A stretch of DNA of 17,314 bases from Pseudomonadota bacterium (GTDB lineage Bacteria; Pseudomonadota; Alphaproteobacteria; Rhizobiales; Rhizobiaceae). The stretch lies in contig JAEYTV010000428.1 in assembly GCA_023433855.1 (NCBI GenBank), positions 1 through 17,314 on the forward strand. Reading direction: 5' to 3'. Both the position numbers and the translations under genes were made by a program. The first letter of the stretch is position 1. The number at the start of each line of letters is the position of its first letter. Below the pieces are notes generated by a model. The model was given only the letters and a program-made list of their open reading frames with translations, did no database searches and was not told the origin of the DNA. Positions 1 to 7,300 of the stretch are shown piece after piece.

Positions 1-753
1 GGACAGGACACCGCTCGGCTAAGGCCCCCGGGCCTGGGTTCCTTGGCCACTCTTCTTTTCTGGTCGGCCGTGTGGCAGTTGCCGCTGGCGTTGCTCTGGC
101 TGGCGCCGGGAACCGAAACCTTGGCGGCCATGTTCGCCTTCTTCTCCAAGATGGCATTGGTAACCTTCGGGGGAGCGTATGCAGTGCTTGCCTACGTGGC
201 GCAGGTGGCCGTCCAGGACTATGGCTGGCTGAAGCCCGGCGAAATGCTGGACGGCTTGGCTCTGGCAGAAACGACGCCGGGCCCGCTGGTGCTGGTTCTG
301 TCATTCGTCGGCTATCTGAGCGCGTTCCGTGATGCCATGGGCGTGGGTCAGGTCGCCGCAGGCGTGCTCGGAGCCTTGCTCGTCGCCTGGGCGACCTTCG
401 TGCCGAGTTTTATCTGGATCTTCGCAGGCGCACCCTACATCGAGGGGCTGCGCGGCCGTACGAGTTTTTCGGGAGCGTTGTCGGCGATCACGGCTGCAGT
501 GGTCGGCGTCATCCTCAATCTCTCCGTATGGTTCGGCTTGCATGTCCTCTTCCGCCAGGTCCAGCATGTCGAGATCTGGCCGGCGGTCGGGCTTCGCATT
601 TCATGGCCAGCCTGGGGGAGCCTGGATCCGGCAGCCTTCATGCTTTTCCTGTTTTCATCCTGGCTGCTGCTGTGGATGAAGGTGGGGATGGTCACCGTCC
701 TCTTCACATCGGCAGCGGCTGGATTGACTCTGAAGGCGCTGGGCTTCCTCTAG
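1..753 (+). CDS. chrA: Chromate transporter ChrA, C-terminal part (5' end outside window)
   Basis: The reading frame is open from base 1 to the TAG at 751-753, so the window starts inside the gene. A TTG at 43 is not a credible start because the frame continues upstream. The visible part, about 250 residues, is very hydrophobic with several membrane segments. It carries the CHR-domain signature: TFGGAYAVL near the start, followed by YGWL, LDGLALAETTPGPLVLVL and FVGYLSA. The AETTPGP version and this position fit the second of the two CHR domains in long (about 400-residue) ChrA proteins of the inner membrane, which export chromate. Substrate is inferred from the family only. The neighbouring genes are not resistance genes, so a chromate operon, if present, would lie upstream of the window. 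Confidence 0.9.
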   Translation, partial: GQDTARLRPPGLGSLATLLFWSAVWQLPLALLWLAPGTETLAAMFAFFSKMALVTFGGAYAVLAYVAQVAVQDYGWLKPGEMLDGLALAETTPGPLVLVLSFVGYLSAFRDAMGVGQVAAGVLGALLVAWATFVPSFIWIFAGAPYIEGLRGRTSFSGALSAITAAVVGVILNLSVWFGLHVLFRQVQHVEIWPAVGLRISWPAWGSLDPAAFMLFLFSSWLLLWMKVGMVTVLFTSAAAGLTLKALGFL

Positions 754-781
754 ATCCCCGTCAAAACCGCGGAGGGGGATC
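753..781 (+). repeat. Inverted repeat just after chrA stop
   Basis: GATCCCC (753-759) and GGGGATC (775-781) are perfect 7-base complements around a 15-base loop. The hairpin begins at the last base of the chrA stop. No clear T-run follows (AAATCTCC), so it is at best a weak terminator or an mRNA 3'-end stabiliser. It also covers the purine-rich stretch GGAGGGGG, which could look like a ribosome site for a TTG at 790. Confidence 0.4.
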
Positions 782-849
782 AAATCTCCTTGCCATCGCC
801 GGTAACCTTTGCCACATCAGCCTCACCGAAATTACCGGACAGGCAAGAC

Positions 850-1698
850 ATGGCAAAGCGCATCCAGAACCTGAGCGAAGTCATCGGCAACTACGACGTC
901 GTTCTTTCGGACGTGTGGGGTGTCGTCCACAATGGGGTGGAACCATTCCAGCAGTCCTGCAAGGCCCTGGAGGACGCACGGCGGGGCGGGGCAACGGTGG
1001 TACTGATCACCAATTCGCCACGGCCGGCCCCGGGGGTGATCGAGCAGATGCGCGCCCTCGGCGTGCCGGATGGAACCTATGACAGGATCGTGACGTCGGG
1101 CGATGTCACGCGCGATCTGATTGCTGCGGGACCACGGAAGATCTTTCTGCTGGGACCGGAGCGCGATATGCCTCTGTTCGACGGCCTTGATGTTGATGTG
1201 GTGCCGGCAGAGGAGGCGCAGGCCATCGTCTGTACGGGCTTCTTCGATGACGAGAAGGAAGTTCCGGAAGACTACACCGAGATGCTGACCGCCTTTGTCC
1301 GGCGCGACGTGCCGTTTATCTGCGCCAATCCGGATCTGGTTGTAGAACGCGGCCACCGCATCATCCCCTGCGCTGGCGCGGTCGCCGCCTACTACGAAGA
1401 ACTCGGCGGCAAGACCCGAATAGCCGGCAAGCCGCACCGGCCGATCTACGAGGCAACGCTTGCCGCTGCACGCCAGGCACGTGGTGACTTCCCGATGCAG
1501 CGTGTGCTCGCCATTGGCGACGGCATGCCGACGGATGTTCGGGGGGCTCTGGCATACGGTCTCGATCTTCTTTATGTCAGCAGCGGAATTCATGTGGCGG
1601 AATACACCGTCAACGGTGAGACGGACGAGGCGATCCTCAATGCCTGGCTGAAGAGTGAAAACGCTGCCCCCAAATACTGGATGCCGCGCCTCGCCTGA
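850..1698 (+). CDS. HAD-superfamily IIA hydrolase (TIGR01459 type)
   Basis: A 282-residue HAD-fold phosphatase-like protein of the NagD-related class IIA. Visible motifs are motif I around D21 (SDVWGVVHNG), T54 in LITNSPRP as motif II, K194 in AGKPHRPIY as motif III, and G223-D224-G225 with D229 (GDGMPTDV) as motif IV. The cap domain lies between motifs II and III, as in class C2 HADs. The usual second motif I aspartate (DxD) is W23 here, which seems to be a trait of this family. I chose ATG 850 because homology-like sequence (AKRIQNLSEV) begins there and 282 residues is the size I recall for the family. The frame could begin at a TTG at 790, preceded by GGAGGGGG, but the extra 20 residues look like read-through. 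The substrate is unknown. RibF starts 14 bases after the stop, so co-transcription is likely. Confidence 0.85.
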   Translation: MAKRIQNLSEVIGNYDVVLSDVWGVVHNGVEPFQQSCKALEDARRGGATVVLITNSPRPAPGVIEQMRALGVPDGTYDRIVTSGDVTRDLIAAGPRKIFLLGPERDMPLFDGLDVDVVPAEEAQAIVCTGFFDDEKEVPEDYTEMLTAFVRRDVPFICANPDLVVERGHRIIPCAGAVAAYYEELGGKTRIAGKPHRPIYEATLAAARQARGDFPMQRVLAIGDGMPTDVRGALAYGLDLLYVSSGIHVAEYTVNGETDEAILNAWLKSENAAPKYWMPRLA

Positions 1699-1712
1699 AT
1701 GGAACCCGCCGC

Positions 1713-2699
1713 ATGACCGTCTTTCATCGCAATGAAAAGAAGGAGGCCTTGCCCGATACGCTGAAGGGTGGTGTCGTGGCCATCGGCAATTTTGACGGCG
1801 TGCATCGAGGCCATCGAAGCGTTCTCGAACGCGCCCTGGGGCTGGCTGAGGAGCGGGGAGTGCCAGCGATGGTGCTGACCTTCGAGCCGCATCCAAGAAC
1901 CGTCTTTCGTCCCGAGGAGCCAGTCTTCCGCCTGACACCGGCGCCGCTGAAGGCGAGGCTGCTTGAGGCAATGGGCTTCCGCTGCGTCATCGAATATCCC
2001 TTCGATCGGGAATTCGCGACGCGGTCGGCGGAAGAGTTCATCCAGACGATATTGGTCGATTGGCTGCAAGCGAGCGCCGTGGTCACCGGATTTGACTTCC
2101 ATTTCGGAAAGGGCCGCGAAGGCGGTCCGGCCTTTCTGATGGCATCCGGGGAGCGACATGGCTTCACCGTCTCGCTGATGGATGCTTTCCGCGACGAGAA
2201 CGCGGCGGTCATCTCGTCGAGCCGTATCCGTGGTCTGGTTGGTGAGGGCGATGTGTCAGCAGCAGCCGGGCTGCTCGGCTATCGTTACACTGTGGAGGCG
2301 GAGGTCGTCGGCGGCGAAAAGCTCGGGCGCCAGCTCGGATTTCCGACCGCCAATATGCAGCTTCCGGCAGAAACCGAGCTCAAGCCGGGGATCTACGCGG
2401 TCCGCTTCCGTCGCGGCAATGGCGCGCTTTATGACGGGGTGGCAAGTTACGGCCGGCGGCCCACGGTGACGCAAAACGGCGCGCCGCTTCTGGAAACCTA
2501 CCTTTTCGATTTCTCCGACAGTCTCTACGGCGAGACCTGTTCCGTCTCGTTTTTCGGCCGTCTGCGCGACGAACTGAAGTTTGAGGGACTGGATGCGCTT
2601 GTGACGCAGATCAGGCGGGACGAGGAGGAGGCGAGGGGGCTTCTCAGCGGTGTGAAGCCCCTCGGGGACCTGGATGCAAAGGTCGCGTTTGCGTTTTAG
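1713..2699 (+). CDS. ribF: Bifunctional riboflavin kinase / FAD synthetase RibF
   Basis: A 328-residue cytosolic enzyme that phosphorylates riboflavin to FMN and adenylylates FMN to FAD. The N-terminal nucleotidyltransferase domain (about residues 18-180) has the GNFDGVHRGH motif at 25-34, TFEPHP, the GFDFHFGKGREG loop and the ISSSRIR motif. The C-terminal riboflavin kinase domain (about 190-315) has GRQLGFPTAN with GFPTAN at 209-214, then PGIYAV and the conserved E of LLETYLFDF. Length is normal for the family. The ATG at 1713 follows the preceding HAD gene by 14 bases; the ribosome site is weak (GGAA about 10 bases upstream). ribF beside ileS is an old arrangement shared with E. coli, where lspA follows; here no lspA is seen. 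The gap to ileS holds an isoleucine-rich leader, so ileS probably has control separate from ribF. Confidence 0.96.
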   Translation: MTVFHRNEKKEALPDTLKGGVVAIGNFDGVHRGHRSVLERALGLAEERGVPAMVLTFEPHPRTVFRPEEPVFRLTPAPLKARLLEAMGFRCVIEYPFDREFATRSAEEFIQTILVDWLQASAVVTGFDFHFGKGREGGPAFLMASGERHGFTVSLMDAFRDENAAVISSSRIRGLVGEGDVSAAAGLLGYRYTVEAEVVGGEKLGRQLGFPTANMQLPAETELKPGIYAVRFRRGNGALYDGVASYGRRPTVTQNGAPLLETYLFDFSDSLYGETCSVSFFGRLRDELKFEGLDALVTQIRRDEEEARGLLSGVKPLGDLDAKVAFAF

Positions 2700-2708
2700 G
2701 AAATCCCC

Positions 2709-2737
2709 TTCCTTTCCCCAGCAAAACACCGTAATAA
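2709..2737 (+). promoter_or_regulatory. Possible promoter of the ileS leader (leaderless transcript)
   Basis: TAATAA at 2732-2737 resembles a -10 box. A poor -35 candidate (TTCCTT, 2709-2714) lies 17 bases upstream. Transcription would begin about 7-9 bases after the -10, i.e. at or next to the ATG at 2746. No Shine-Dalgarno sequence precedes that ATG, which fits a leaderless mRNA. The trpL leader of Sinorhizobium meliloti is known to be leaderless in this way. The -10 and the lack of a ribosome site are seen; the promoter itself is inferred. Confidence 0.35.
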
Positions 2738-2745
2738 CGGCCACC

Positions 2746-2808
2746 ATGAAGAAAATCCTGCTGGCTCAGATCATACGAATTATCGGCCCGGCCTTCCGCG
2801 CGCTCTAG
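2746..2808 (+). CDS. Putative isoleucine-rich leader peptide upstream of ileS
   Basis: A 20-codon ORF, ATG 2746 to TAG 2806-2808, reading MKKILLAQIIRII then GPAFRAL. Five of 20 codons encode isoleucine (codons 4, 9, 10, 12, 13) and use all three Ile codons (ATC, ATA, ATT). Four of them sit in a five-codon run, IIRII, at 2770-2784. The ORF ends 108 bases before the ileS ATG and is followed by alternative hairpins. This is the pattern of a ribosome-mediated attenuation leader: stalling at Ile codons would report low charged tRNA-Ile and raise synthesis of isoleucyl-tRNA synthetase. Such a cluster just before ileS is unlikely by chance. The regulatory role is inferred; expression of the peptide is not shown by sequence alone. 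Confidence 0.72.
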   Translation: MKKILLAQIIRIIGPAFRAL

Positions 2809-2861
2809 GAGCGGCCGGAGGGTCCGGGTATCTGGTGCTTGCAGACAGCACCTTCCGCCAG
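2788..2861 (+). promoter_or_regulatory. Putative attenuator: mutually exclusive hairpins between leader ORF and ileS
   Basis: Segment 1, CCGGCC (2788-2793, inside leader codons 15-16), is a perfect complement of segment 2, GGCCGG (2813-2818). Segment 2 can instead form CGGAGGGT (2816-2823) with ACCTTCCG (2850-2857), 8 pairs including one G-U. That pairing would break hairpin 3:4, formed by GGTGCT (2834-2839) and AGCACC (2847-2852), or its longer alternative CTGGTG (2832-2837) with CGCCAG (2856-2861). A ribosome stalled at the Ile run would cover segment 1 and free segment 2; one reaching the stop would cover segment 2 and leave 3:4. Only AAATTTAAT (2863-2871) follows, not a strong T-run, so termination may be weak, Rho-assisted or replaced by translational control. 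Pairings were found by eye, without energy calculation. Confidence 0.55.
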
Positions 2862-2878
2862 CAAATTTAATCCAGGAC

Positions 2879-2895
2879 GCGCCCACAGGCGGCGC
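2879..2895 (+). repeat. Small hairpin abutting the ileS ribosome-binding site
   Basis: GCGCC (2879-2883) and GGCGC (2891-2895) are perfect complements around a 7-base loop. The AGGA that probably serves as the ileS ribosome site begins two bases later (2897-2900). The hairpin could modulate ribosome access, but it is short and may be chance in GC-rich sequence. Confidence 0.3.
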
Positions 2896-2916
2896 TAGGA
2901 ACGATTGCCCGCCCCC

Positions 2917-5900
2917 ATGACCGATACGACCGACACAGCCGAAAAGCTCGACTACTCGAAGACACTCTATCTGCCTGAAACCGACTTCCCGATGCGCGCG
3001 GGCCTGCCGCAGAAGGAGCCGGAACTGGTTGCCCGCTGGCAGCAGATGGACCTCTACAAGAAGCTGCGCGCCTCCGCCGCCGGGCGCGAGAAGTTCGTGC
3101 TGCACGACGGCCCCCCCTACGCCAACGGCAATATCCATATCGGCCACGCGCTGAACAAGATCCTCAAGGACGTCATTACCCGCTCCTTCCAGATGCGCGG
3201 CTACGATTCCAACTACGTTCCCGGATGGGACTGCCACGGCCTGCCGATCGAGTGGAAGATCGAGGAGAAGTACCGCGAGAAGGGCAAGAACAAGGACGAG
3301 GTCCCGGTCAACGAATTCCGCCAGGAATGCCGCGACTTCGCCGCGCACTGGATCAAGGTGCAGTCCGAGGAGTTCAAGCGCCTCGGCATCGAGGGCGACT
3401 TCGACAATCCCTACACCACGATGAACTTCCACTCGGAGGCACGGATCGCCGGCGAACTCCTGAAGATCGCGCGCTCCGGTCAGCTCTATCGCGGCTCCAA
3501 GCCGGTGATGTGGTCGGTCGTCGAGCGCACCGCGCTTGCCGAGGCCGAAGTGGAATATGCGGACGTCGAGAGCGACACCATCTGGGTGAAGTTCCCGATC
3601 TTGCTCAAGTCCGAGCCCGGCCTCCCGCTCGGCACGAGGGAAGCCCGCCGCCAGACTGCGATTGCGCAGAACGCCGAGGGCGGGTCTCTTGGAGATATCC
3701 AGGGCGCGTCCATCGTGATCTGGACGACCACGCCGTGGACGATCCCCGGCAACCGCGCGATCGCCTATTCGCCGCGCGTCCAGTACGCGCTCTACCAGGT
3801 GACGGCGGCTGAGAACGATTTCGGCCCGCGCCCCGGCGAGAAACTGGTCTTTGCGGAAAAGCTGGCGGACGAGTCCTTCAAGAAGGCCAAGCTCGACTAC
3901 GTCAAGATCCGCCCCGTCGACGCCGAGGAACTCGCCTCGATCATCTGCTTGCACCCGTTGCGCCAGCTTGGCGGCGGCTACGAGTTCCCCGTCCCCCTGC
4001 TTGCCGGTGATCATGTCACCGACGATGCCGGCACCGGCTTCGTCCATACGGCGCCCGGGCACGGGGGCGAGGACTTTGACGCCTGGATGAATGCAGCAAA
4101 GGACCTCTCTGCAAGGGGAATCGATACGACCATCCCGTTCACCGTCGATGATGCGGGCTTCTTCACCAAGGATGCTCCGGGCTTCGGCCCGGACCGCGAG
4201 GGTGGACCCGCCCGCGTCATGGACGACAACGGCAAGAAGGGTGATGCCAACAAGGCGGTGATCGACGCCCTGATCGGAATGAACATGCTCTTCGCCCGCG
4301 GGCGACTGAAGCACTCCTATCCGCACTCCTGGCGGTCAAAGAAGCCGGTCATCTTCCGCAACACGCCCCAGTGGTTCGTCTACATGGACAAGGACCTGAA
4401 GGACGGCACCACGCTGCGCACCCGCGCCCTCAAGGCGATCGACGAGACGCGGTTCGTGCCGGCCGCCGGCCAGAACCGCCTGCGCGCGATGATCGAGCAG
4501 CGCCCTGACTGGGTGCTTTCACGTCAGCGCGCCTGGGGCGTGCCGATCTGCGTCTTCGTCGACGAGGACGGCGTGATCCTGCAGGATGAGGCGGTGAACG
4601 CACGCATCATTGAGGCCTTCGAGCAGGAAGGCGCGGACGCTTGGTTCGCCGAAGGTGCCCGCGAGCGCTTCCTCGGTTCCCGCGCCAACGAGGGCTGGAC
4701 CCAGGTCCGAGACATCCTCGACGTCTGGTTCGACTCGGGGTCGACCCACACCTTTACGCTGGAAGACCGCCCCGACCTGAAATGGCCGGCCGACGTCTAT
4801 CTCGAAGGCTCCGACCAGCATCGTGGCTGGTTCCACTCCTCGCTTCTCGAATCGGCTGCGACCCGCGGCCGTGCGCCCTACGACACCGTCATCACCCATG
4901 GCTTCACCATGGATGAGAAGGGTCAGAAGATGTCGAAGTCGCTGGGCAACGTCGTGTCGCCCCAGGACGTCATGAAGGATGCTGGCGCCGATATCCTGCG
5001 CCTCTGGGTCATGACCACCGATTATTGGGAAGACCAGCGGCTCGGCAAGACGATCATCCAGACCAATGTCGATGCCTATCGCAAGCTTCGAAACACGATC
5101 CGCTGGATGCTCGGCACCCTCGCCCACGACGAGGGCGAGGAGATCGCCTATGCGGACCTGCCTGAGCTCGAAAGGCTCATGCTGCATCGCCTCTTCGAGC
5201 TCGATAAGCTCGTGCGCGACGGCTACGACACGTTCGAGTTCAAGAAGATCGCCCGCGCGCTGATCGATTTCGCGAATATCGAACTGTCGGCCTTCTACTT
5301 CGACATCCGCAAGGACGCGCTTTATTGCGACGCGCCATCCTCGCTGCGTCGCCGTTCCGCGCTTGCTGTGATCCGCAAGATCTTCGACTGCATGGTAACA
5401 TGGCTCGCCCCGATGCTGCCCTTCACCACCGAAGAAGCCTGGCTGTCGCGCAAGCCCGATGCCGTATCGGTCCATCTGGAACAGTTCCCGGAGATCCCGG
5501 GGGACTGGAAGAACGAAGCGCTGGCCGAAAAATGGGCAAAGATCCGCAAGGTCCGCTCGGTCGTTACCGGCGCCTTGGAAATCGAGCGCAAGGACAAGCG
5601 GATCGGCTCGTCACTCGAAGCGGCTCCCATAGTCCATGTCAATGACCCGGATCTGTTAGCCGCGCTCGAGGGGCAGGAATTCGAAGAAACCTGCATCACT
5701 TCTGCGATCGGGGTCGTCGCTGGCGAGGGGCCGCAAGATGCTTTCCGCCTGCCTGAAGTGGCCGGGGTGGCCGTCGAGCCGAAGCTCGCAGAGGGGATAA
5801 AATGCGCCCGCTCCTGGCGGGTGACCAAGGATGTCGGGACCGATCCTGCCTATCCGGACGTTTCCGCCCGTGATGCAGCCGCGCTTCGCGAGCTTGCCGC

Positions 5901-5919
5901 ACTGGGGCGCCTTGGTTAA
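2917..5919 (+). CDS. ileS: Isoleucyl-tRNA synthetase IleS
   Basis: A 1000-residue class I aminoacyl-tRNA synthetase that charges tRNA-Ile in the cytosol. It has the HIGH motif at 74-77 (NIHIGH), the [11 protein letters not shown] segment, a CP1 editing domain with [11 protein letters not shown], the RQRAWGVPI and [12 protein letters not shown] segments of the catalytic core, KMSKS at 671-675, and a helical anticodon-binding domain. The C-terminal zinc-binding region is degenerate: CARSWRV stands where the usual form has two Cys pairs, and the second pair is absent (VSARDA). I recall the same change in rhizobial homologues. ATG 2917 ([10 protein letters not shown]) is preferred; an in-frame TTG at 2905 would add four residues and lies closer to AGGA (2897-2900), so the start is not certain by a few codons. 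The upstream leader ORF suggests control by isoleucyl-tRNA charging. Confidence 0.98.
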   Translation: MTDTTDTAEKLDYSKTLYLPETDFPMRAGLPQKEPELVARWQQMDLYKKLRASAAGREKFVLHDGPPYANGNIHIGHALNKILKDVITRSFQMRGYDSNYVPGWDCHGLPIEWKIEEKYREKGKNKDEVPVNEFRQECRDFAAHWIKVQSEEFKRLGIEGDFDNPYTTMNFHSEARIAGELLKIARSGQLYRGSKPVMWSVVERTALAEAEVEYADVESDTIWVKFPILLKSEPGLPLGTREARRQTAIAQNAEGGSLGDIQGASIVIWTTTPWTIPGNRAIAYSPRVQYALYQVTAAENDFGPRPGEKLVFAEKLADESFKKAKLDYVKIRPVDAEELASIICLHPLRQLGGGYEFPVPLLAGDHVTDDAGTGFVHTAPGHGGEDFDAWMNAAKDLSARGIDTTIPFTVDDAGFFTKDAPGFGPDREGGPARVMDDNGKKGDANKAVIDALIGMNMLFARGRLKHSYPHSWRSKKPVIFRNTPQWFVYMDKDLKDGTTLRTRALKAIDETRFVPAAGQNRLRAMIEQRPDWVLSRQRAWGVPICVFVDEDGVILQDEAVNARIIEAFEQEGADAWFAEGARERFLGSRANEGWTQVRDILDVWFDSGSTHTFTLEDRPDLKWPADVYLEGSDQHRGWFHSSLLESAATRGRAPYDTVITHGFTMDEKGQKMSKSLGNVVSPQDVMKDAGADILRLWVMTTDYWEDQRLGKTIIQTNVDAYRKLRNTIRWMLGTLAHDEGEEIAYADLPELERLMLHRLFELDKLVRDGYDTFEFKKIARALIDFANIELSAFYFDIRKDALYCDAPSSLRRRSALAVIRKIFDCMVTWLAPMLPFTTEEAWLSRKPDAVSVHLEQFPEIPGDWKNEALAEKWAKIRKVRSVVTGALEIERKDKRIGSSLEAAPIVHVNDPDLLAALEGQEFEETCITSAIGVVAGEGPQDAFRLPEVAGVAVEPKLAEGIKCARSWRVTKDVGTDPAYPDVSARDAAALRELAALGRLG

Positions 5920-5929
5920 GCCTGAGATG

Positions 5930-5962
5930 ACCGGATGATTGCTCTTTGGCGCGTCATCCGGT
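5930..5962 (+). terminator. Inverted repeat after ileS, possible terminator
   Basis: ACCGGATGA (5930-5938) and TCATCCGGT (5954-5962) are perfect 9-base complements with a 15-base loop, starting 10 bases after the ileS stop. Only AATTCT follows, so the T-run is weak. The position favours a transcript end or 3' stabilising hairpin for ileS. Confidence 0.5.
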
Positions 5963-5977
5963 AATTCTGCCTGAAAT

Positions 5978-5996
5978 TGGCCGGATTTCCCGGCCA
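5978..5996 (+). repeat. Second GC-rich hairpin between ileS and the lipoprotein gene
   Basis: TGGCCGG (5978-5984) and CCGGCCA (5990-5996) are perfect 7-base complements around ATTTC. No T-run follows on the plus strand. It may act together with the hairpin at 5930-5962 at the ileS transcript end, or belong to the 5' region of the next gene. Confidence 0.4.
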
Positions 5997-6050
5997 GTGG
6001 GGGTCCAAGTAGTCTAGGCGTCGAGGACGGGCGCCGCTGGAAGGGTTTTG

Positions 6051-6680
6051 ATGATAACCACATCTGCGTCTCGTGTCGGCAGGGGTGTCGCCGGCATTCT
6101 CGCCATGACATTGGTCCTTTCAGGGTGCGTGGGGAGCCCGACCTACGGCACGAACAAGACGGCCATGGAGCAGCTTGCCGACGACCTCGGCTCCGTCGTT
6201 TCGCTTGGCGGCAACAACGATCCAGCCAAACGTGACGTCAGATACAATCCACGGCCATCGCTGGTGGTTGCCAAGGGTGACGCGGCCACCTTGCCGCCGC
6301 CCCAGCAGTCGCTTGCGAACCGCGACAACAACCCCAACTGGGTGGAGTCGCCTGAGGAGACCCGGCAGCGTCTCCGCCAGGAGGCCGATGCGAATGCCAA
6401 CAATCCGCGCTACCGCTCTCCCCTTCTCGAAGGCAAGGGGCAGGCGGGCCAGCTGACGGAGTCGCAGAAGTGGGAAGCGTTCCGCAAGGCTAAGCAGGAA
6501 GTCGAGACCGTCGACGTCTCCTCCCGCCGCCGTTCTCTGGTTGAACCGCCGGCCGAATTCCGTTCCACCGACGCCGCCAACCTGACGGATCTCGGAGAGC
6601 CTGAACTTCAGAAGGAAAGGCGCCGTAAGAAAGAAGCGGCCGACGCCAAGAAGTCCAATGAGTGGTGGAAGCTGTTCTGA
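6051..6680 (+). CDS. Lipoprotein of unknown function
   Basis: A 209-residue protein with a lipoprotein signal peptide: a basic start, the hydrophobic stretch GVAGILAMTLVL, then the lipobox LSGC with C26 as the lipidated residue. The mature part has no recognisable catalytic motif. It has a proline-rich segment (NPRPSLVV, then LPPPQQS), a highly charged central and C-terminal region likely to be extended or helical, and ends EWWKLF. ATG 6051 is preferred over the adjoining TTG 6048 because GGAAGGG (6039-6045) lies 5 bases upstream of the ATG. The ileS-lipoprotein neighbourhood and the RP-LVV / LPPP pattern loosely recall the DUF3035 (BamF) lipoproteins of alphaproteobacteria, but the match is weak and I do not assign it. 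The site of action is inferred to be a membrane facing the periplasm, probably the outer one. Confidence 0.8.
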   Translation: MITTSASRVGRGVAGILAMTLVLSGCVGSPTYGTNKTAMEQLADDLGSVVSLGGNNDPAKRDVRYNPRPSLVVAKGDAATLPPPQQSLANRDNNPNWVESPEETRQRLRQEADANANNPRYRSPLLEGKGQAGQLTESQKWEAFRKAKQEVETVDVSSRRRSLVEPPAEFRSTDAANLTDLGEPELQKERRRKKEAADAKKSNEWWKLF

Positions 6681-6696
6681 GCGGGCGTGCGCGCGT

Positions 6697-7152
6697 TCAG
6701 CCTTTCCGCTTCGATCTGAAGAAGGTGGTCAGCAGATCGGATGCCTCCATCTCGCAGAGGCCTGAATAAACCTCCGGTGCATGGTGGCAGGTGGGCTGGC
6801 GGAAGAAGCGGACACCATTGTCGACCGCGCCGCCCTTGGGGTCTTCCGCTCCATAGTAGAGGCGGCGTATTCGGGCGAACGAGATCGCTGCAGCGCACAT
6901 GGTGCAGGGCTCCAGCGTGACGTAGAGATCGGCGCCGGAAAGGCGTTCCTGGCTAAGCGCAGCAGACGCTTCGCGAATGACTGCGATTTCGGCATGTGCG
7001 GTGACGTCGTGGCCTGTGCGAGTACGGTTGCCGGAGCGGGCTACAATGGCCCCGTCGAGGACCAAAACGGCGCCGACGGGGATCTCGCCGAGGGATGCCG
7101 CCTTGCGCGCTTCGGCGACGGCGCTCTGCATGAAGCCGCTGGTGTTTGTCAT
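6697..7152 (-). CDS. tadA: tRNA-specific adenosine deaminase TadA
   Basis: A 151-residue zinc-dependent deaminase that converts the wobble adenosine of tRNA-Arg(ACG) to inosine. The zinc and catalytic motifs are intact: H53-A54-E55 (TAHAEI), with E55 as proton shuttle, and P82-C83-T-M-C86 (TLEPCTMCAAA) as the other ligands. The GEIPVGAV N-terminal motif, the NRT segment and ARIRRLYYGAEDPKGGAVDN also match TadA. The ATG (minus strand, 7152-7150) has GAGG about 10 bases upstream. Length is normal. The gene is convergent with the lipoprotein gene, whose stop lies 16 bases from this one, and divergent from rluB. Another cytidine/guanine deaminase is much less likely given the close TadA match. 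Confidence 0.95.
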   Translation of the reverse strand: MTNTSGFMQSAVAEARKAASLGEIPVGAVLVLDGAIVARSGNRTRTGHDVTAHAEIAVIREASAALSQERLSGADLYVTLEPCTMCAAAISFARIRRLYYGAEDPKGGAVDNGVRFFRQPTCHHAPEVYSGLCEMEASDLLTTFFRSKRKG

Positions 7153-7196
7153 CCAGGAGATTTCCTCTTAACCCGGCCCGCACGAACTGGTAGGAA

Positions 7197-7225
7197 GCAT
7201 CCAACCGGATGCCCGATCGGCGGGC
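7197..7225 (+). repeat. Two overlapping hairpins in the tadA-rluB divergent spacer
   Basis: GCATCC (7197-7202) and GGATGC (7207-7212) form a perfect 6-base stem with loop AACC. GCCCG (7211-7215) and CGGGC (7221-7225) form a second stem sharing two bases with the first, so the two compete. They lie 45-73 bases upstream of the tadA start and 76-104 upstream of the rluB ATG used here. No convincing promoter pair was found for either gene; TTGACT occurs on the minus strand at 7244-7239 without a good -10. Confidence 0.35.
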
Positions 7226-7300
7226 GCGAACCCGTCTAAGTCAACACGTACAAGAATGTCCGGATCGCTCCGCAGACATCACGTTTCAGGCAAACAGCAA

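Noticed and set aside
790..849. 20-residue extension of the HAD hydrolase from TTG 790
   Set aside because: GGAGGGGG upstream is suggestive, but the extension is not family-like and the GGGG lies in a hairpin arm.
832..1971. 379-codon minus-strand frame over the HAD and ribF genes
   Set aside because: It spans two well-supported genes on the other strand and has no recognisable motif.
2700..2916. T-box riboswitch upstream of ileS
   Set aside because: No T-box consensus, specifier stem or strong terminator is visible; the Ile-rich leader ORF explains the region better.
2644..4326. 560-codon open frame on the minus strand across ileS and the leader region
   Set aside because: It is antisense to the strongly supported ileS and leader. 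No family motif is visible, and long antisense frames are common opposite GC-rich genes.
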